Below are positions 41,997 to 50,845 of a stretch of 64,000 nucleotides of DNA, piece after piece. The position numbers were made by a program, and so were the translations under genes. The stretch's first letter is position 1. Each line of letters starts with the position of its first letter. The stretch spans positions 1 to 64,000 of the IMG/VR virus record IMGVR_UViG_3300021962_007571, one strand, 5' to 3'. This DNA is from a virus. The notes beneath the pieces were generated by a model. The model made no database searches. It worked only from the letters and a program-made list of their open reading frames with translations, and was not told the DNA's origin.

Positions 41997-43214
41997 ATGA
42001 CAAAAATTAATGTACTAGTCTTACCATCAGATAAAACGGGTGTTGGTAAATTTAGGTCTGTAGACCCTCACATCTTTTTACAAAAATTATATCCTGAAGA
42101 TTTTCACGTAGATATTGATTACGAGCCAAAATTAAATGACCCTAACTATTGGAAGAAATACCAAATAGTTCATTTCCATAGAAATATTGGTCAAAACTAC
42201 GAAGCGACTCCACAAATTTTAAAATGGTTAAAGAGTCAAGGTATCATCACAATTGGTGATATTGATGACTATTGGATGCCCACCCAAGAACATCCAATCT
42301 ATCATTTAATTCAACAACATAAACTAAATGAAAAGATTGTTAAAAATCTAAAAGAGGCGGAATACGTAACTACAACTACTAATCTATTTGCTAACGAAAT
42401 TAAAAAGATTAATAAAAATGTTGTGGTGTTCCCTAACGCAATTGACCCAAGTGAACCCCAATTTTGTGAACCAACATTAGAAAGTGATAGACTTAGAATT
42501 GGTTGGTTAGGAGGTTCTTCTCACTTACACGACTTAATGTTAATTGATGGTTCCTTAAGTAAACTTGGTTCAGATAGAAATAATACTCAATTTGTTCTTT
42601 GCGGATTTGACACTAGAGGAACGGTAACAGAAATTAATAAGAATACAGGAGAACAAACTCAGAGACCTATTAGACCTGAAGAAACTGTTTGGGTTAAATA
42701 CGAAAAAATTATGACAAGTAATTATTACGGAGTGTCTGATGATTATTTAAAATTCTTAAACAAATATAAAGAAGAGGTTTATCCTAATGAAATTGACCAA
42801 CCTTATTTGAGAGTTTGGACACGACCTGTTACATCTTACGCTAAAAATTATTCAAAATTTGATGTATCTTTGGCACCAATTAAAAATCACATTTTCAATA
42901 GAATGAAATCTCAACTTAAAGTTATTGAGGCAGGGTTTTATAAGAAAGCGTTAATCGCATCTGAAATTGGTCCATATACTATCGATTTAAAACACGCATA
43001 TAAAGATGGACAATATACTAAAGGTGGTAACGCATTTTTAGTTAGTGAAAATAGAAATCATAGTGATTGGTATAAAAACATTAAAAGATTAATGAATAAC
43101 CCTAATTTAGTTACAGATTTAGGGGAAAGTTTATACGAAACAGTTAAAGATACTTACGATTTAAATAATGTCACAAAAACAAGAGCTGAGTGGTACAAAT
43201 CCTTAATTAAATAA
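41997..43214 (+). CDS. GT-B fold glycosyltransferase (GT4-like)
   Basis: A 405-residue protein with two Rossmann-like halves. The first has NVLVLPSDKTGVGKFRSVDP and a HFHRNIGQNY segment, then IGDIDDYWMP. The second begins near residue 165 with RIGWLGGSSHLHDL, the usual start of the donor-binding half, and contains SKFDVSLAPIKNHIFNRMKS, then KVIEAGFYKKALIASEIGPY, matching the E-x7-E-like nucleotide-sugar region. It retains the GT4 layout, though the donor is unknown. It starts a run in which glycosylation genes alternate with DNA metabolism genes. Confidence 0.75.
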   Translation: MTKINVLVLPSDKTGVGKFRSVDPHIFLQKLYPEDFHVDIDYEPKLNDPNYWKKYQIVHFHRNIGQNYEATPQILKWLKSQGIITIGDIDDYWMPTQEHPIYHLIQQHKLNEKIVKNLKEAEYVTTTTNLFANEIKKINKNVVVFPNAIDPSEPQFCEPTLESDRLRIGWLGGSSHLHDLMLIDGSLSKLGSDRNNTQFVLCGFDTRGTVTEINKNTGEQTQRPIRPEETVWVKYEKIMTSNYYGVSDDYLKFLNKYKEEVYPNEIDQPYLRVWTRPVTSYAKNYSKFDVSLAPIKNHIFNRMKSQLKVIEAGFYKKALIASEIGPYTIDLKHAYKDGQYTKGGNAFLVSENRNHSDWYKNIKRLMNNPNLVTDLGESLYETVKDTYDLNNVTKTRAEWYKSLIK

Positions 43215-43215
43215 T

Positions 43216-43917
43216 ATGATAAAAATACCTATTACTAAAATTTTATTTTTAGACATTGAAACTGTTGGTGGTTGTAAAGATTATGAATCTTGTAAAACGA
43301 GTAACCCTAAAGTCGCTGAACAATTTATTAAATACATCGATTGGTTTCAAAAAAGATTTCCTGAAGATTCTCAATTATCTTTAGATGAGATATTCGCAAA
43401 GAGAACCGCACTTGTTCCTGAGTTTGCCAAAATTATTTGTGTTAGCGTAGCATTTGTTATGGATAACGGAGAAATAAAAAGACAAACATTTTCAGGTGAC
43501 AATGAACAAGAATTATTATCAGGAGTTCAAAAATTATTAGATAGATGTGGTAAATTAGATTTCCATCTATGCGGACATAATCTTAAGAATTTTGACATTC
43601 CTATGTTGGCAAAACGTATGATTATCAATGGATTATTACCACCGTCAATCTTACCTTCATACGACACTAAACCTTGGGAAATCAAAGCTATTGATACTAA
43701 AGAAATTTGGCAGTACGGAGCTTACACCGCCATAGGTTCATTAGATTTAATGTGTGCTTGTATGGATATTCCATCTCCAAAAGAAGGAGAAGTTACAGGG
43801 TCTAAAGTACACGACGCTTATTGGAATAAAAATATGTTAAATGAAATTTCAGAATACTGTGAAAGAGATGTTGACGTATTAATAGACGCAATTAAAAAAC
43901 TTAAAAATTTAAAATAA
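43216..43917 (+). CDS. DnaQ-like 3'-5' exonuclease (PolB-associated type)
   Basis: A 233-residue DEDD exonuclease. Exo I is FLDIETVGG (residues about 11-19), then KIICVSVAFV, Exo II GHNLKNFDIPMLAKRM near residue 118, and Exo III with YCERDVDVLIDAI near the end, the D-x3-D signature. It matches the predicted PolB-like 3'-5' exonuclease family found in Bacteroidota. It would degrade single-stranded DNA or RNA 3' ends, in repair or primer removal. It is distinct from the exonuclease domain of the DNA polymerase at 24611. It sits one base after the glycosyltransferase gene and one base before dut. Confidence 0.8.
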   Translation: MIKIPITKILFLDIETVGGCKDYESCKTSNPKVAEQFIKYIDWFQKRFPEDSQLSLDEIFAKRTALVPEFAKIICVSVAFVMDNGEIKRQTFSGDNEQELLSGVQKLLDRCGKLDFHLCGHNLKNFDIPMLAKRMIINGLLPPSILPSYDTKPWEIKAIDTKEIWQYGAYTAIGSLDLMCACMDIPSPKEGEVTGSKVHDAYWNKNMLNEISEYCERDVDVLIDAIKKLKNLK

Positions 43918-43918
43918 T

Positions 43919-44482
43919 ATGTTAGATATCCAAAATATTGAAGATATGTTCGGAGATGACGAACAAGAACTTAAAGAAATGTTAAAAGGAATGGGGGTTG
44001 ATTTAGATTCCCTTGAAAAAGAGTTTCAAGATTACAAACCAAAAAAAGAGTTAAGATATGAAACATTATCTTACGATACCGTTAAACCTAAATATAATTA
44101 CCCTTCTGACTCAGGTTTTGACCTTCATTCAACAGAAGAAATTATTGTTGAGGCGTTTGGTAGAGCTTTAGTCCCTACAGGTTTGAAGTTTAATATACCA
44201 ACAGGTACTGAAATACAAGTAAGACCTAAAAGTGGTTTGGCAATCAATCAAGGACTTACCGTGTTAAATACTCCAGGTACTGTAGATTCAGGATATAATG
44301 GAGAGGTTAAGGTTATCATATTTAACACGACAAAAGAACCATTTAAAATCACTAAAGGGATGAAAGTAGGACAAGCGGTATTGTGTCCCGTTATTAATGG
44401 TGAGTGGGTAGATTTAATTGAGGTTGACTCAGTTGAAAATAAAGATAGAGGAGAAAACGGATTTGGTTCCACAGGAATTTAA
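43919..44482 (+). CDS. dut: dUTP diphosphatase with acidic N-terminal extension
   Basis: A 187-residue trimeric-type dUTPase. All five motifs are present: SDSGFDLHS (I), VRPKSGLAI (II), NTPGTVDSGYNGEVKV (III), KGMKVGQAVLCP (IV) and DRGENGFGSTG (V). It hydrolyses dUTP to dUMP and pyrophosphate, keeping uracil out of phage DNA and feeding dTMP synthesis. The first 48 residues (DIQNIEDMFGDDEQELKEML and on) are an acidic helical extension not found in standard enzymes of about 150 residues; it may mediate binding to a replication protein. It lies between the exonuclease and a methyltransferase gene with short gaps. Confidence 0.92.
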   Translation: MLDIQNIEDMFGDDEQELKEMLKGMGVDLDSLEKEFQDYKPKKELRYETLSYDTVKPKYNYPSDSGFDLHSTEEIIVEAFGRALVPTGLKFNIPTGTEIQVRPKSGLAINQGLTVLNTPGTVDSGYNGEVKVIIFNTTKEPFKITKGMKVGQAVLCPVINGEWVDLIEVDSVENKDRGENGFGSTGI

Positions 44483-44484
44483 TT

Positions 44485-45045
44485 ATGGATAATTTAATAT
44501 ATACAATGAGACCTAAAGGTACTCATTTTGAAAAGGGATTTAGAGAGTTTTGTAACGAAATAAAACAAGTCATAGGGGAATCACCTGTTATTGTTGAGCT
44601 TGGTTCTTATATGGGAGAAAGTAGTTTAATATTTTCAGAAGAATTCCCAAACGCAAAAATTTACTGTATCGATACTTGGGAAGGCGGATTTGATAATTTA
44701 GATAGTTGTAGTAATCAAAATTATAACCAGGTTGAATCTCAATTTGACCTAAGACTAAAACTATCTAATAATATTACAAAAATAAAAAGTCTATCTACAA
44801 GTGAAAAAATTGAGTGTGATTTAGTCTATATTGACGCCTGTCATAAATATGAATGCGTTAAGGAAGATATACTACATTGGTTACCATTAACTAAAAAAGT
44901 TATTTCTGGTCACGATTATTATACTAATCAATCGTTTATTAATAGTCATCCTCATATTGCAGGTGTTAAAGTTGCCGTTGACGAGTTTTTGGGTTCTCCT
45001 GATAAAACATTTGTGGACGGGTCTTGGTTTAAAATTAAAAGTTAA
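44485..45045 (+). CDS. Class I SAM-dependent methyltransferase
   Basis: A 186-residue methyltransferase of the Methyltransf_24 type. Motif I is VIVELGSYMGESSLIF (residues about 36-50), motif II KIYCIDTWEGGFDN binds the ribose of SAM, and the CDLVYIDACHKYECVKEDI segment near residue 110 is the post-motif typical of this family. It ends with a VKVAVDEFLG segment. Members often methylate sugars or small molecules in polysaccharide clusters. Its neighbour downstream is a glycosyltransferase, so sugar O-methylation is a sensible inference; DNA methylation is less likely because no target-recognition region is present. Confidence 0.75.
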   Translation: MDNLIYTMRPKGTHFEKGFREFCNEIKQVIGESPVIVELGSYMGESSLIFSEEFPNAKIYCIDTWEGGFDNLDSCSNQNYNQVESQFDLRLKLSNNITKIKSLSTSEKIECDLVYIDACHKYECVKEDILHWLPLTKKVISGHDYYTNQSFINSHPHIAGVKVAVDEFLGSPDKTFVDGSWFKIKS

Positions 45046-45047
45046 AT

Positions 45048-45752
45048 ATGGTAACAGTACATATTATAACATATAATGAAGAAGTTATGATTGGTTTCTG
45101 CATTGAACATTACAGAAAAAAATTTCCAAATTGTATTATAAAGATTTATGACAATTATTCAACAGACAATACAGTCGCAATTGCTGAAGGTTATGGTTGT
45201 GAAATTTCAAATTACAATTCTTACGATAAATTTGATGAACAAACTTTGATTAAATTAAAAGACACGTGTTGGAAAAATTCTGAAACGGATTGGGTTGTTG
45301 TTTGTGACTGTGATGAACTAATTGATATAACCCAAGAAGAACTAGTTAATGAGCATAAAAACGGTACTACTTTGTTTAAATTCACAGGTTATAATATGGT
45401 AAACACTGGTGATACTATTAATTTAAATGAAATTTGTTACGGTTATGCCGATAATATATATGATAAAATATTATTATTTAATAAGTCAAAAATATCTGAA
45501 ATAAACTATAGGCCAGGTTGTCACACCGCAAAACCAAAAGGAATTATTAATTATAACGGTAACAATTATAATATGTTACATTATAAATTTTTAGGTGCGG
45601 AATATACCGTAAATAGATACAGATTGTTTGCAAATAGATTGTCAACCTTAAATATGAAAAAGAAATGGTCTATCCATTATACTGAACACGAATCAAATTT
45701 GTTAGAATTTTATAAACAAATACCGTCAAAAGATTTAAAAAAATTATTATAA
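45048..45752 (+). CDS. Family 2-like glycosyltransferase
   Basis: A 234-residue protein with GT2-like (Glyco_tranf_2_4) features: an N-terminal VTVHIITYNEEVMIGFCIEH strand-helix, then KIYDNYSTDNTVAIA and the metal-binding DWVVVCDCDELIDI motif near residue 85. A C-terminal helix carries RYRLFANRLSTLNM. It has a short acceptor region, so it could form a complex with a partner. It follows the methyltransferase gene by two bases. Confidence 0.72.
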   Translation: MVTVHIITYNEEVMIGFCIEHYRKKFPNCIIKIYDNYSTDNTVAIAEGYGCEISNYNSYDKFDEQTLIKLKDTCWKNSETDWVVVCDCDELIDITQEELVNEHKNGTTLFKFTGYNMVNTGDTINLNEICYGYADNIYDKILLFNKSKISEINYRPGCHTAKPKGIINYNGNNYNMLHYKFLGAEYTVNRYRLFANRLSTLNMKKKWSIHYTEHESNLLEFYKQIPSKDLKKLL

Positions 45753-45755
45753 TTT

Positions 45756-47264
45756 ATGTTAACAATTATATACTCGACGCATAAAGATGCGGAATACAAT
45801 AAAAAATTTAAAGAACATTTATTACATACCGTAGGTCTTAAAGATGTTCAAATATTAGAGTTTGTTAATCATAATGAATATTCTCTATCTGAAGTTTATA
45901 ACAGTGGAATAACCCAATCAATTCACAATATTATAGTTTGTTGTCATAATGATATTAAACTTGATAAAAATTGGGGTAAAAAATTATTATCCGAATTTTC
46001 AAATAATCCCGATTATGGTATAATTGGTAAAGCAGGTTCTTGTTATTTTCCTGAGTCAGGAATCTATTGGGAAAAAATGGGTCAAACAATGGTTGGACAA
46101 GTTTATCACCATCCACCAGGTCAAAAAAAATGGTTAAGCCGTTATTCGACAAAGATGCCCGATTTAATACCCGTAGTAACACTTGACGGACTATTCATAT
46201 CGTTTGATAAAAATAAAATCAAACATAACTTTGACGAATCTATTGGTAAATTCCACTTCTACGACCATCTATTCTGTGTTCCAAATTATTTGTCAGGAGT
46301 TAAGATTGGGGTTACAACTTCATTTGAAATAACTCACGAATCTGTAGGGCAACCAAATCAAGAGTTTTGGGATAGTAGAGAAAGATTTGTTGAGAAATGG
46401 GGAGATAAACTACCATTAGATTTAAAACCTAAGTCCCCATTAGTTGAAGAAATTAAAGAAAAAGAATTAAAAAATATTGGTAAGGTTGCGGTGATAATCC
46501 CAACCAAGGGTAAGGTTGATATGTTATTTAATTGTATTAATTCTTTTTATGAGCATTGTAACCCTAATAATTTTGAAGTGTTTATTGCCGATACAGGGTC
46601 AACTTTAGAAGAAAAAGAATGGATTAAAAATAATATTTTAACATTAGGGAATGTTAATTTAATAGAATATGATTATTATAATTTCGCTAAAATTAACAAT
46701 GATGTTGTTAAAAATCACATAGATAATAATTTTGATTTTTTATTATTCTGTAATAACGATATTAAATTATTAAATAATGTTATATATGAAATGTTGTCTA
46801 TCTTTAAACAAAAATCAAATGTAGGTACCGTAGGTGCTAGATTACATTACGAAGATAATACAATTCAACATAATGGAATTGTTCTATTTTTAGATAAAGA
46901 AAAACAAATACAGATTTCACATTTAGGTCTTAAAGGTTATTATAATTTTAATCGAGACACTACTGAAACAATTGGTAATACCGCAGCATTAATGATGATT
47001 AGAAAAAACATATTTACAAAGTGTGGTATGTTTAATGAAAATTATATTAATTGTTTTGAAGATGTGGAATTGAATTTTCAATGTATTTCTTATAACTTAA
47101 AAAACTACGTATCGGGTAAATCTGTCGCATATCATTATGAGTCTCAAACAAGAAATGATAATAGTAGTAAAATATCAGAATTACTTACTGACTATCGTGA
47201 AAGATTATTTCCATATATTACTCAAAATATAAAAAAATTACTTCCATATCTTAAAGGAGTTTAA
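45756..47264 (+). CDS. Two-domain GT2 glycosyltransferase
   Basis: A 502-residue protein built from two GT-A domains. Domain 1 (residues 1-225) starts LTIIYSTHKDAEYNKKF and has NIIVCCHNDIKLDKNWGK as its D-x-D-like motif near residue 65. Domain 2 (residues about 240-490) starts KVAVIIPTKGKVDMLFNCIN, has LLFCNNDIKLLNN, and ends with CFEDVELNFQCISYNL, the ED-x-E acid motif of processive and rhamnosyl-type GT2 enzymes. Two active sites suggest two linkages added in turn. It follows the previous GT gene by three bases. An 80-base gap after it holds only a TATTTAT motif at 47297. Confidence 0.78.
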   Translation: MLTIIYSTHKDAEYNKKFKEHLLHTVGLKDVQILEFVNHNEYSLSEVYNSGITQSIHNIIVCCHNDIKLDKNWGKKLLSEFSNNPDYGIIGKAGSCYFPESGIYWEKMGQTMVGQVYHHPPGQKKWLSRYSTKMPDLIPVVTLDGLFISFDKNKIKHNFDESIGKFHFYDHLFCVPNYLSGVKIGVTTSFEITHESVGQPNQEFWDSRERFVEKWGDKLPLDLKPKSPLVEEIKEKELKNIGKVAVIIPTKGKVDMLFNCINSFYEHCNPNNFEVFIADTGSTLEEKEWIKNNILTLGNVNLIEYDYYNFAKINNDVVKNHIDNNFDFLLFCNNDIKLLNNVIYEMLSIFKQKSNVGTVGARLHYEDNTIQHNGIVLFLDKEKQIQISHLGLKGYYNFNRDTTETIGNTAALMMIRKNIFTKCGMFNENYINCFEDVELNFQCISYNLKNYVSGKSVAYHYESQTRNDNSSKISELLTDYRERLFPYITQNIKKLLPYLKGV

Positions 47265-47296
47265 AATGAGAAATAAATTAACGAGTATTTAATCCT

Positions 47297-47305
47297 CTAT
47301 TTATA
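47297..47305 (+). promoter_or_regulatory. TATTTAT motif upstream of phoH
   Basis: CTATTTATA on the plus strand, 39 bases before the ATG at 47345, in an 80-base gap. Candidate promoter element of the phage class. Confidence 0.35.
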
Positions 47306-47344
47306 TCTCAATTAAAAACATTACAATTATATAAAAAAACAAAT

Positions 47345-48082
47345 ATGACTGAGAGAAGAAAAAAAGTAACGACTCAACCACAAAAAGAAAATGAGTATAA
47401 ACCGACACTATCTAAAAAAGAACTTATTTCACAAATAATAAAGAAAAAAACCAAAGAAAAGTTCTTATCTGAAAGTCAAAGAAAGTATTATGATATTTTA
47501 ACTAAAAATCAAATTACCATTTGTTCAGGACCTGCAGGTGTTGGTAAGAGTTATATCTCTATGAAAGCTGCGGTTGACTTATTATCCGACCCAACAACTC
47601 CTTACGAAAAAATTATTATTGTTAGACCCGCAGTTGAAGCGGAAGAAAAACTTGGTTCTTTACCAGGTAATGTTGAGGAGAAATTGGACCCTTACATTTT
47701 CCCATCTTACTATCTATTAAACAAGATAATCGGAAAAGAGACAAGAGAAAAATTAAAAGAGATTGAAGCTATTGAGGTGTTTGCCTTAGCTTATATGAGA
47801 GGTATGAACATTGACAATTCAATTTTAATTTTTGAAGAAGCTCAAAACTCAACACCAAGTCAAATGAAACTTTTATTAACCCGTATTGGGTTTAATTCTA
47901 AGTTTTTCTTATCGGGAGATTTAGAACAGTTTGATAGACATAAAGATAAAACACAAACAGGATTATGGGACGCTCTTAAGAAATTTCAAAATGTAGACGA
48001 TATTGGTACTTTTGAATTTAAACCTGAGGATGTAGTGAGAAACCCATTAATTAGTAGAATCTTAAAAAGATACGAAGAGTAA
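47345..48082 (+). CDS. phoH: PhoH-like ATPase
   Basis: A 245-residue P-loop protein of the PhoH family, common in large phages. Walker A is GPAGVGKS (about residues 61-68), followed by the family signature IIIVRPAVEAEEKLGSLPG and Walker B ILIFEEAQN near residue 163, then FFLSGDLEQFDRH. PhoH proteins bind ATP and some have RNA helicase activity; the phage role is uncertain and a phosphate-stress role is not supported here. The N-terminal 40 residues are a basic, disordered extension. It opens a new transcription unit after an 80-base gap. Confidence 0.88.
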   Translation: MTERRKKVTTQPQKENEYKPTLSKKELISQIIKKKTKEKFLSESQRKYYDILTKNQITICSGPAGVGKSYISMKAAVDLLSDPTTPYEKIIIVRPAVEAEEKLGSLPGNVEEKLDPYIFPSYYLLNKIIGKETREKLKEIEAIEVFALAYMRGMNIDNSILIFEEAQNSTPSQMKLLLTRIGFNSKFFLSGDLEQFDRHKDKTQTGLWDALKKFQNVDDIGTFEFKPEDVVRNPLISRILKRYEE

Positions 48083-48110
48083 TAATACTCTTATTAGAAA
48101 AAACAAATTT

Positions 48111-48713
48111 ATGAGAATTGGTATTGAAATAAATGGTGTATTGAGAAATACAATAGGTAAACTAGAGTTAGTTTATCAGAAATACCTTATTGACAAAACT
48201 GAGGGTATTGAAGAAGAAAATACATTTAAATATGAAATGATTTTACCCGTAACTAGTTTAAATTTAAGAGACCATTTTAAATTTGAAAACGATGAGGAGT
48301 TTTTTTCTTTCTTATATGAAGAATTTCCTATGGAAATATTTGGTCACGCAGGTTCGACAGAAACAATGACTTTTAACGACTTTAATGAATTTTACGTAGA
48401 TAATAGAACTGAACACGACATTGTTATTGTTTCAGATGAAATTGGTAAATCAAAACCAGCTTCATTATTTTTCTTATCTAAATTTGGATGTTTAACAGAA
48501 AAAGTAAAATTTTATAGTAATACTACAATAAATTCAATGTGGGATGAAATAGACATTTTACTTACGTCTAACCCTACCTTATTATTAGAACATCCGAAGA
48601 ATAAAATTGTTGTAAAATATGTTACAGAATATAACAAAGATATTGAAAGTGAATATGAAATTACAACACTTAAAGACTTAAATGATAAACTAAAACAAAT
48701 ATGGACACAATGA
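48111..48713 (+). CDS. Degenerate HAD-like protein
   Basis: A 200-residue protein with a HAD-like start, MRIGIEINGVLRNT, where the catalytic D-x-D of real enzymes (as in I-D-I-D-G-V-L) is replaced by E-x-N. A later segment DIVIVSDEIGKSKPASLFFL mimics motif III, and MWDEIDILLTSNPTLLLEHP mimics the metal-binding region. Loss of both Asp residues suggests a non-catalytic binding role or a changed chemistry. It lies between phoH and a small ORF. The family is not certain; it may be a nucleotidase remnant. No frameshift is seen, so the gene is probably functional in its present form. Confidence 0.5.
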   Translation: MRIGIEINGVLRNTIGKLELVYQKYLIDKTEGIEEENTFKYEMILPVTSLNLRDHFKFENDEEFFSFLYEEFPMEIFGHAGSTETMTFNDFNEFYVDNRTEHDIVIVSDEIGKSKPASLFFLSKFGCLTEKVKFYSNTTINSMWDEIDILLTSNPTLLLEHPKNKIVVKYVTEYNKDIESEYEITTLKDLNDKLKQIWTQ

Positions 48714-48982
48714 TGTTTAAAATAATGAATGAACACTATTTTTTAGATTTGGACGAAATAGATAATTTCATTCAGATTAAATCAAACCCAACTACGGGGG
48801 AAACAAGTGATAATCATATCAGTATTGTAAAATACGAAACAATTAAATTAATGTTAGAAGTATTAATGGATGGTAATGAAGAAGTTGATGAAGCCTTAGG
48901 ACAAAAGGGTTCAGGACTTTCAATACCATTTAAATTGGCCTTTAACACACTATTAAGTAAAAAACTATTAAAATCATTTTAA
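48710..48982 (+). CDS. Small acidic protein, unknown
   Basis: About 90 residues. Three in-frame ATGs occur at 48701, 48710 and 48713; I prefer 48710 because it forms an ATGA overlap with the upstream stop. The protein has a central helix (VKYETIKLMLEVLMDGNE) and a C-terminal hydrophobic helix (PFKLAFNTLLSKKLLKSF). No motif was recognised. It is coupled to the degenerate HAD gene and two bases before the next glycosyltransferase gene. Confidence 0.5.
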   Translation: MMFKIMNEHYFLDLDEIDNFIQIKSNPTTGETSDNHISIVKYETIKLMLEVLMDGNEEVDEALGQKGSGLSIPFKLAFNTLLSKKLLKSF

Positions 48983-48984
48983 TT

Positions 48985-50040
48985 ATGGAAGATAACAGAA
49001 TATTAAAACTAGAGAAATCAATCGAAAACTTAAAAGATAAAAAATGTCGAATTTATCTATTTGTACAGGATACAAAAGGTAACCCTAAAGCTGGTGTACG
49101 ATATATGTACCAAATGGGTATGTCATTAAAAAATCAAGGATTTAATCCTATTATGCTTCACGAAAAACCCGAATACATTGGTGTTAAAGAATGGTTGGGT
49201 GAGGAGTATATGGAATTACCTCATAAACCAATTGAAGGTCAAAATTTAGAGATTTCACCTGAAGACTTTATTGTCATCCCTGAAATTTTTGGTTTCATTA
49301 TGGAACAAATTAAAGATTTACCTTGTGCTAAAATTGTACTTTGTCAGGCTTATGACCATATGATGGAAACTTTACAACCAGGGTTTGGTTGGGCTAACTA
49401 TGGATTTTACAAGTGTATCACAACTTCAGAATTCCAAAAAGATTATATCTCAGGTGTTATGAAAAATGTGTCAATTGACATCTTAAAACCATACATCTCT
49501 GAAAGATTTGTTAAATCAGAATATCCTCAAAAACCTATTGTGGCAGTTCATTCAAGAGACCAAAGAAAAACATTAAACTTTATTAAAACTTTTTATCTTA
49601 AATTCCCTCAATATAGATGGATTACTTTTAGAGATATGAGAGGTTTAAGTGAAGAAGACTTCTCAAGTTTCTTAAAAGATTGTTTCTTAAGTGTTTGGAT
49701 AGACGACACCAGTGGTTTTGGAACTTTTCCATTAGAATCAATGACTTGTGGAGTTCCTGTTATTGGAACAATACCTTCTTTATTCCCTCATTGGATGAAT
49801 GAAGACAACGGATTATGGATTAGTGAGGAAACTAAATTAACTGATTATACCGCAGACTTTATTCAAAATTGGTTGGAGGATAACATTAAACCAGAATTAT
49901 ACGATAAAATTAACGAAACAGTCGCAACTTTATCTAATAAAACTGAATTTGAGACGACCTTAGTTTCTTTATTTAACAATTATTTAGAAACAAGAGAAAA
50001 ATCATTCACAGAACAATTAAATAAATTAAAATCAGAATAA
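48985..50040 (+). CDS. GT-B fold glycosyltransferase
   Basis: A 351-residue protein with two Rossmann-like halves. Residues 18-170 have CRIYLFVQDTKGNPKAGVRY and IVLCQAYDHMMETLQ. Residues 175-340 have VAVHSRDQRKTLNFIKTF, then the donor-binding signature SGFGTFPLESMTCGVPVIGT near residue 245 with the conserved E in PLESM. It is GT4-like, but the family cannot be fixed. It is probably part of the same pathway as the GT2-like gene directly downstream (1-base gap). Confidence 0.72.
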   Translation: MEDNRILKLEKSIENLKDKKCRIYLFVQDTKGNPKAGVRYMYQMGMSLKNQGFNPIMLHEKPEYIGVKEWLGEEYMELPHKPIEGQNLEISPEDFIVIPEIFGFIMEQIKDLPCAKIVLCQAYDHMMETLQPGFGWANYGFYKCITTSEFQKDYISGVMKNVSIDILKPYISERFVKSEYPQKPIVAVHSRDQRKTLNFIKTFYLKFPQYRWITFRDMRGLSEEDFSSFLKDCFLSVWIDDTSGFGTFPLESMTCGVPVIGTIPSLFPHWMNEDNGLWISEETKLTDYTADFIQNWLEDNIKPELYDKINETVATLSNKTEFETTLVSLFNNYLETREKSFTEQLNKLKSE

Positions 50041-50041
50041 T

Positions 50042-50845
50042 ATGGAAAACACATTTAACGTATCAGTAATATTACCAATTAAAACCGCAACGTCTAAAGA
50101 TTTTGAGGATTTATTTGCTAAAGCTATAACATCAATTAAAGAACAAAAAACTAAAGTTAACGAATTAGTAATTGTATATACAAACGAAGAACTTTTAACT
50201 AAAAAAATCAACGAGTTTGATTTTGGAGATTTAAATGTTAAAAAATTAGTTTGGGAACAAGAACCTAACTTCTCAAACCAAGTTAATTTTGGTGTTGAGA
50301 ACGCATCATCAGAATGGGTATCTTTCTTTGAATTTGATGACGAGTATTCAAACATTTGGTTTAAGAATGTAGAGAAATATTCTTCAATCTATAAAGATGT
50401 TAACGCATTCCTTCCTATCGTAGTTGATGTTGATGCTAAAGGTGGATTTGCTGGTTTTACAAACGAGGCAACATTCGCATCAAACTTCTCACAAGAAATG
50501 GGATTTTTAACTAACGAAACACTACACGATTTTCAAAACTTTCAAACTTCAGGTATGGTTATTAAAAAATCAACAATCACTGAATTTGGAGGACTTAAAT
50601 CTAATTTTAAATTAACTTTTGTGTACGAATTTTTATTAAGACTGACATTCAACTCTGTAAGAATAATGACAATACCTAAGATAGGTTATAAACACGTTAA
50701 TCTCAGAGAAGGTTCAATATTTTGGAACTACAAATACGGTTCAGATATCTTGTCCGAAAATGAGGTTAAATTTTGGATTGAATCTGCAAAGAAAGAGTAT
50801 TTTTTTAAAGACGAAAGACCATTAAACTATGAACCACAAATTTAA
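50042..50845 (+). CDS. GT2-like glycosyltransferase
   Basis: A 267-residue protein with the GT2 outline. It starts FNVSVILPIKTATSKDF, then ELVIVYTNEELLTKK, NQVNFGVENASSEWVSFFEF with DDEYSN as the metal-binding acid group near residue 98, and TSGMVIKKSTITEFGGL near residue 178 as the acceptor-side segment. The D-x-D here is EFDDE, a common variant. The stop overlaps the start of the late sigma factor gene by one base, so sugar transfer and late transcription genes are co-translated. Confidence 0.65.
   Translation: MENTFNVSVILPIKTATSKDFEDLFAKAITSIKEQKTKVNELVIVYTNEELLTKKINEFDFGDLNVKKLVWEQEPNFSNQVNFGVENASSEWVSFFEFDDEYSNIWFKNVEKYSSIYKDVNAFLPIVVDVDAKGGFAGFTNEATFASNFSQEMGFLTNETLHDFQNFQTSGMVIKKSTITEFGGLKSNFKLTFVYEFLLRLTFNSVRIMTIPKIGYKHVNLREGSIFWNYKYGSDILSENEVKFWIESAKKEYFFKDERPLNYEPQI

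Noticed and set aside
44485-45045. DNA methyltransferase
   Set aside because: It lacks a DPPY/NPPY-type motif and target-recognition region; the motifs match a small-molecule methyltransferase.
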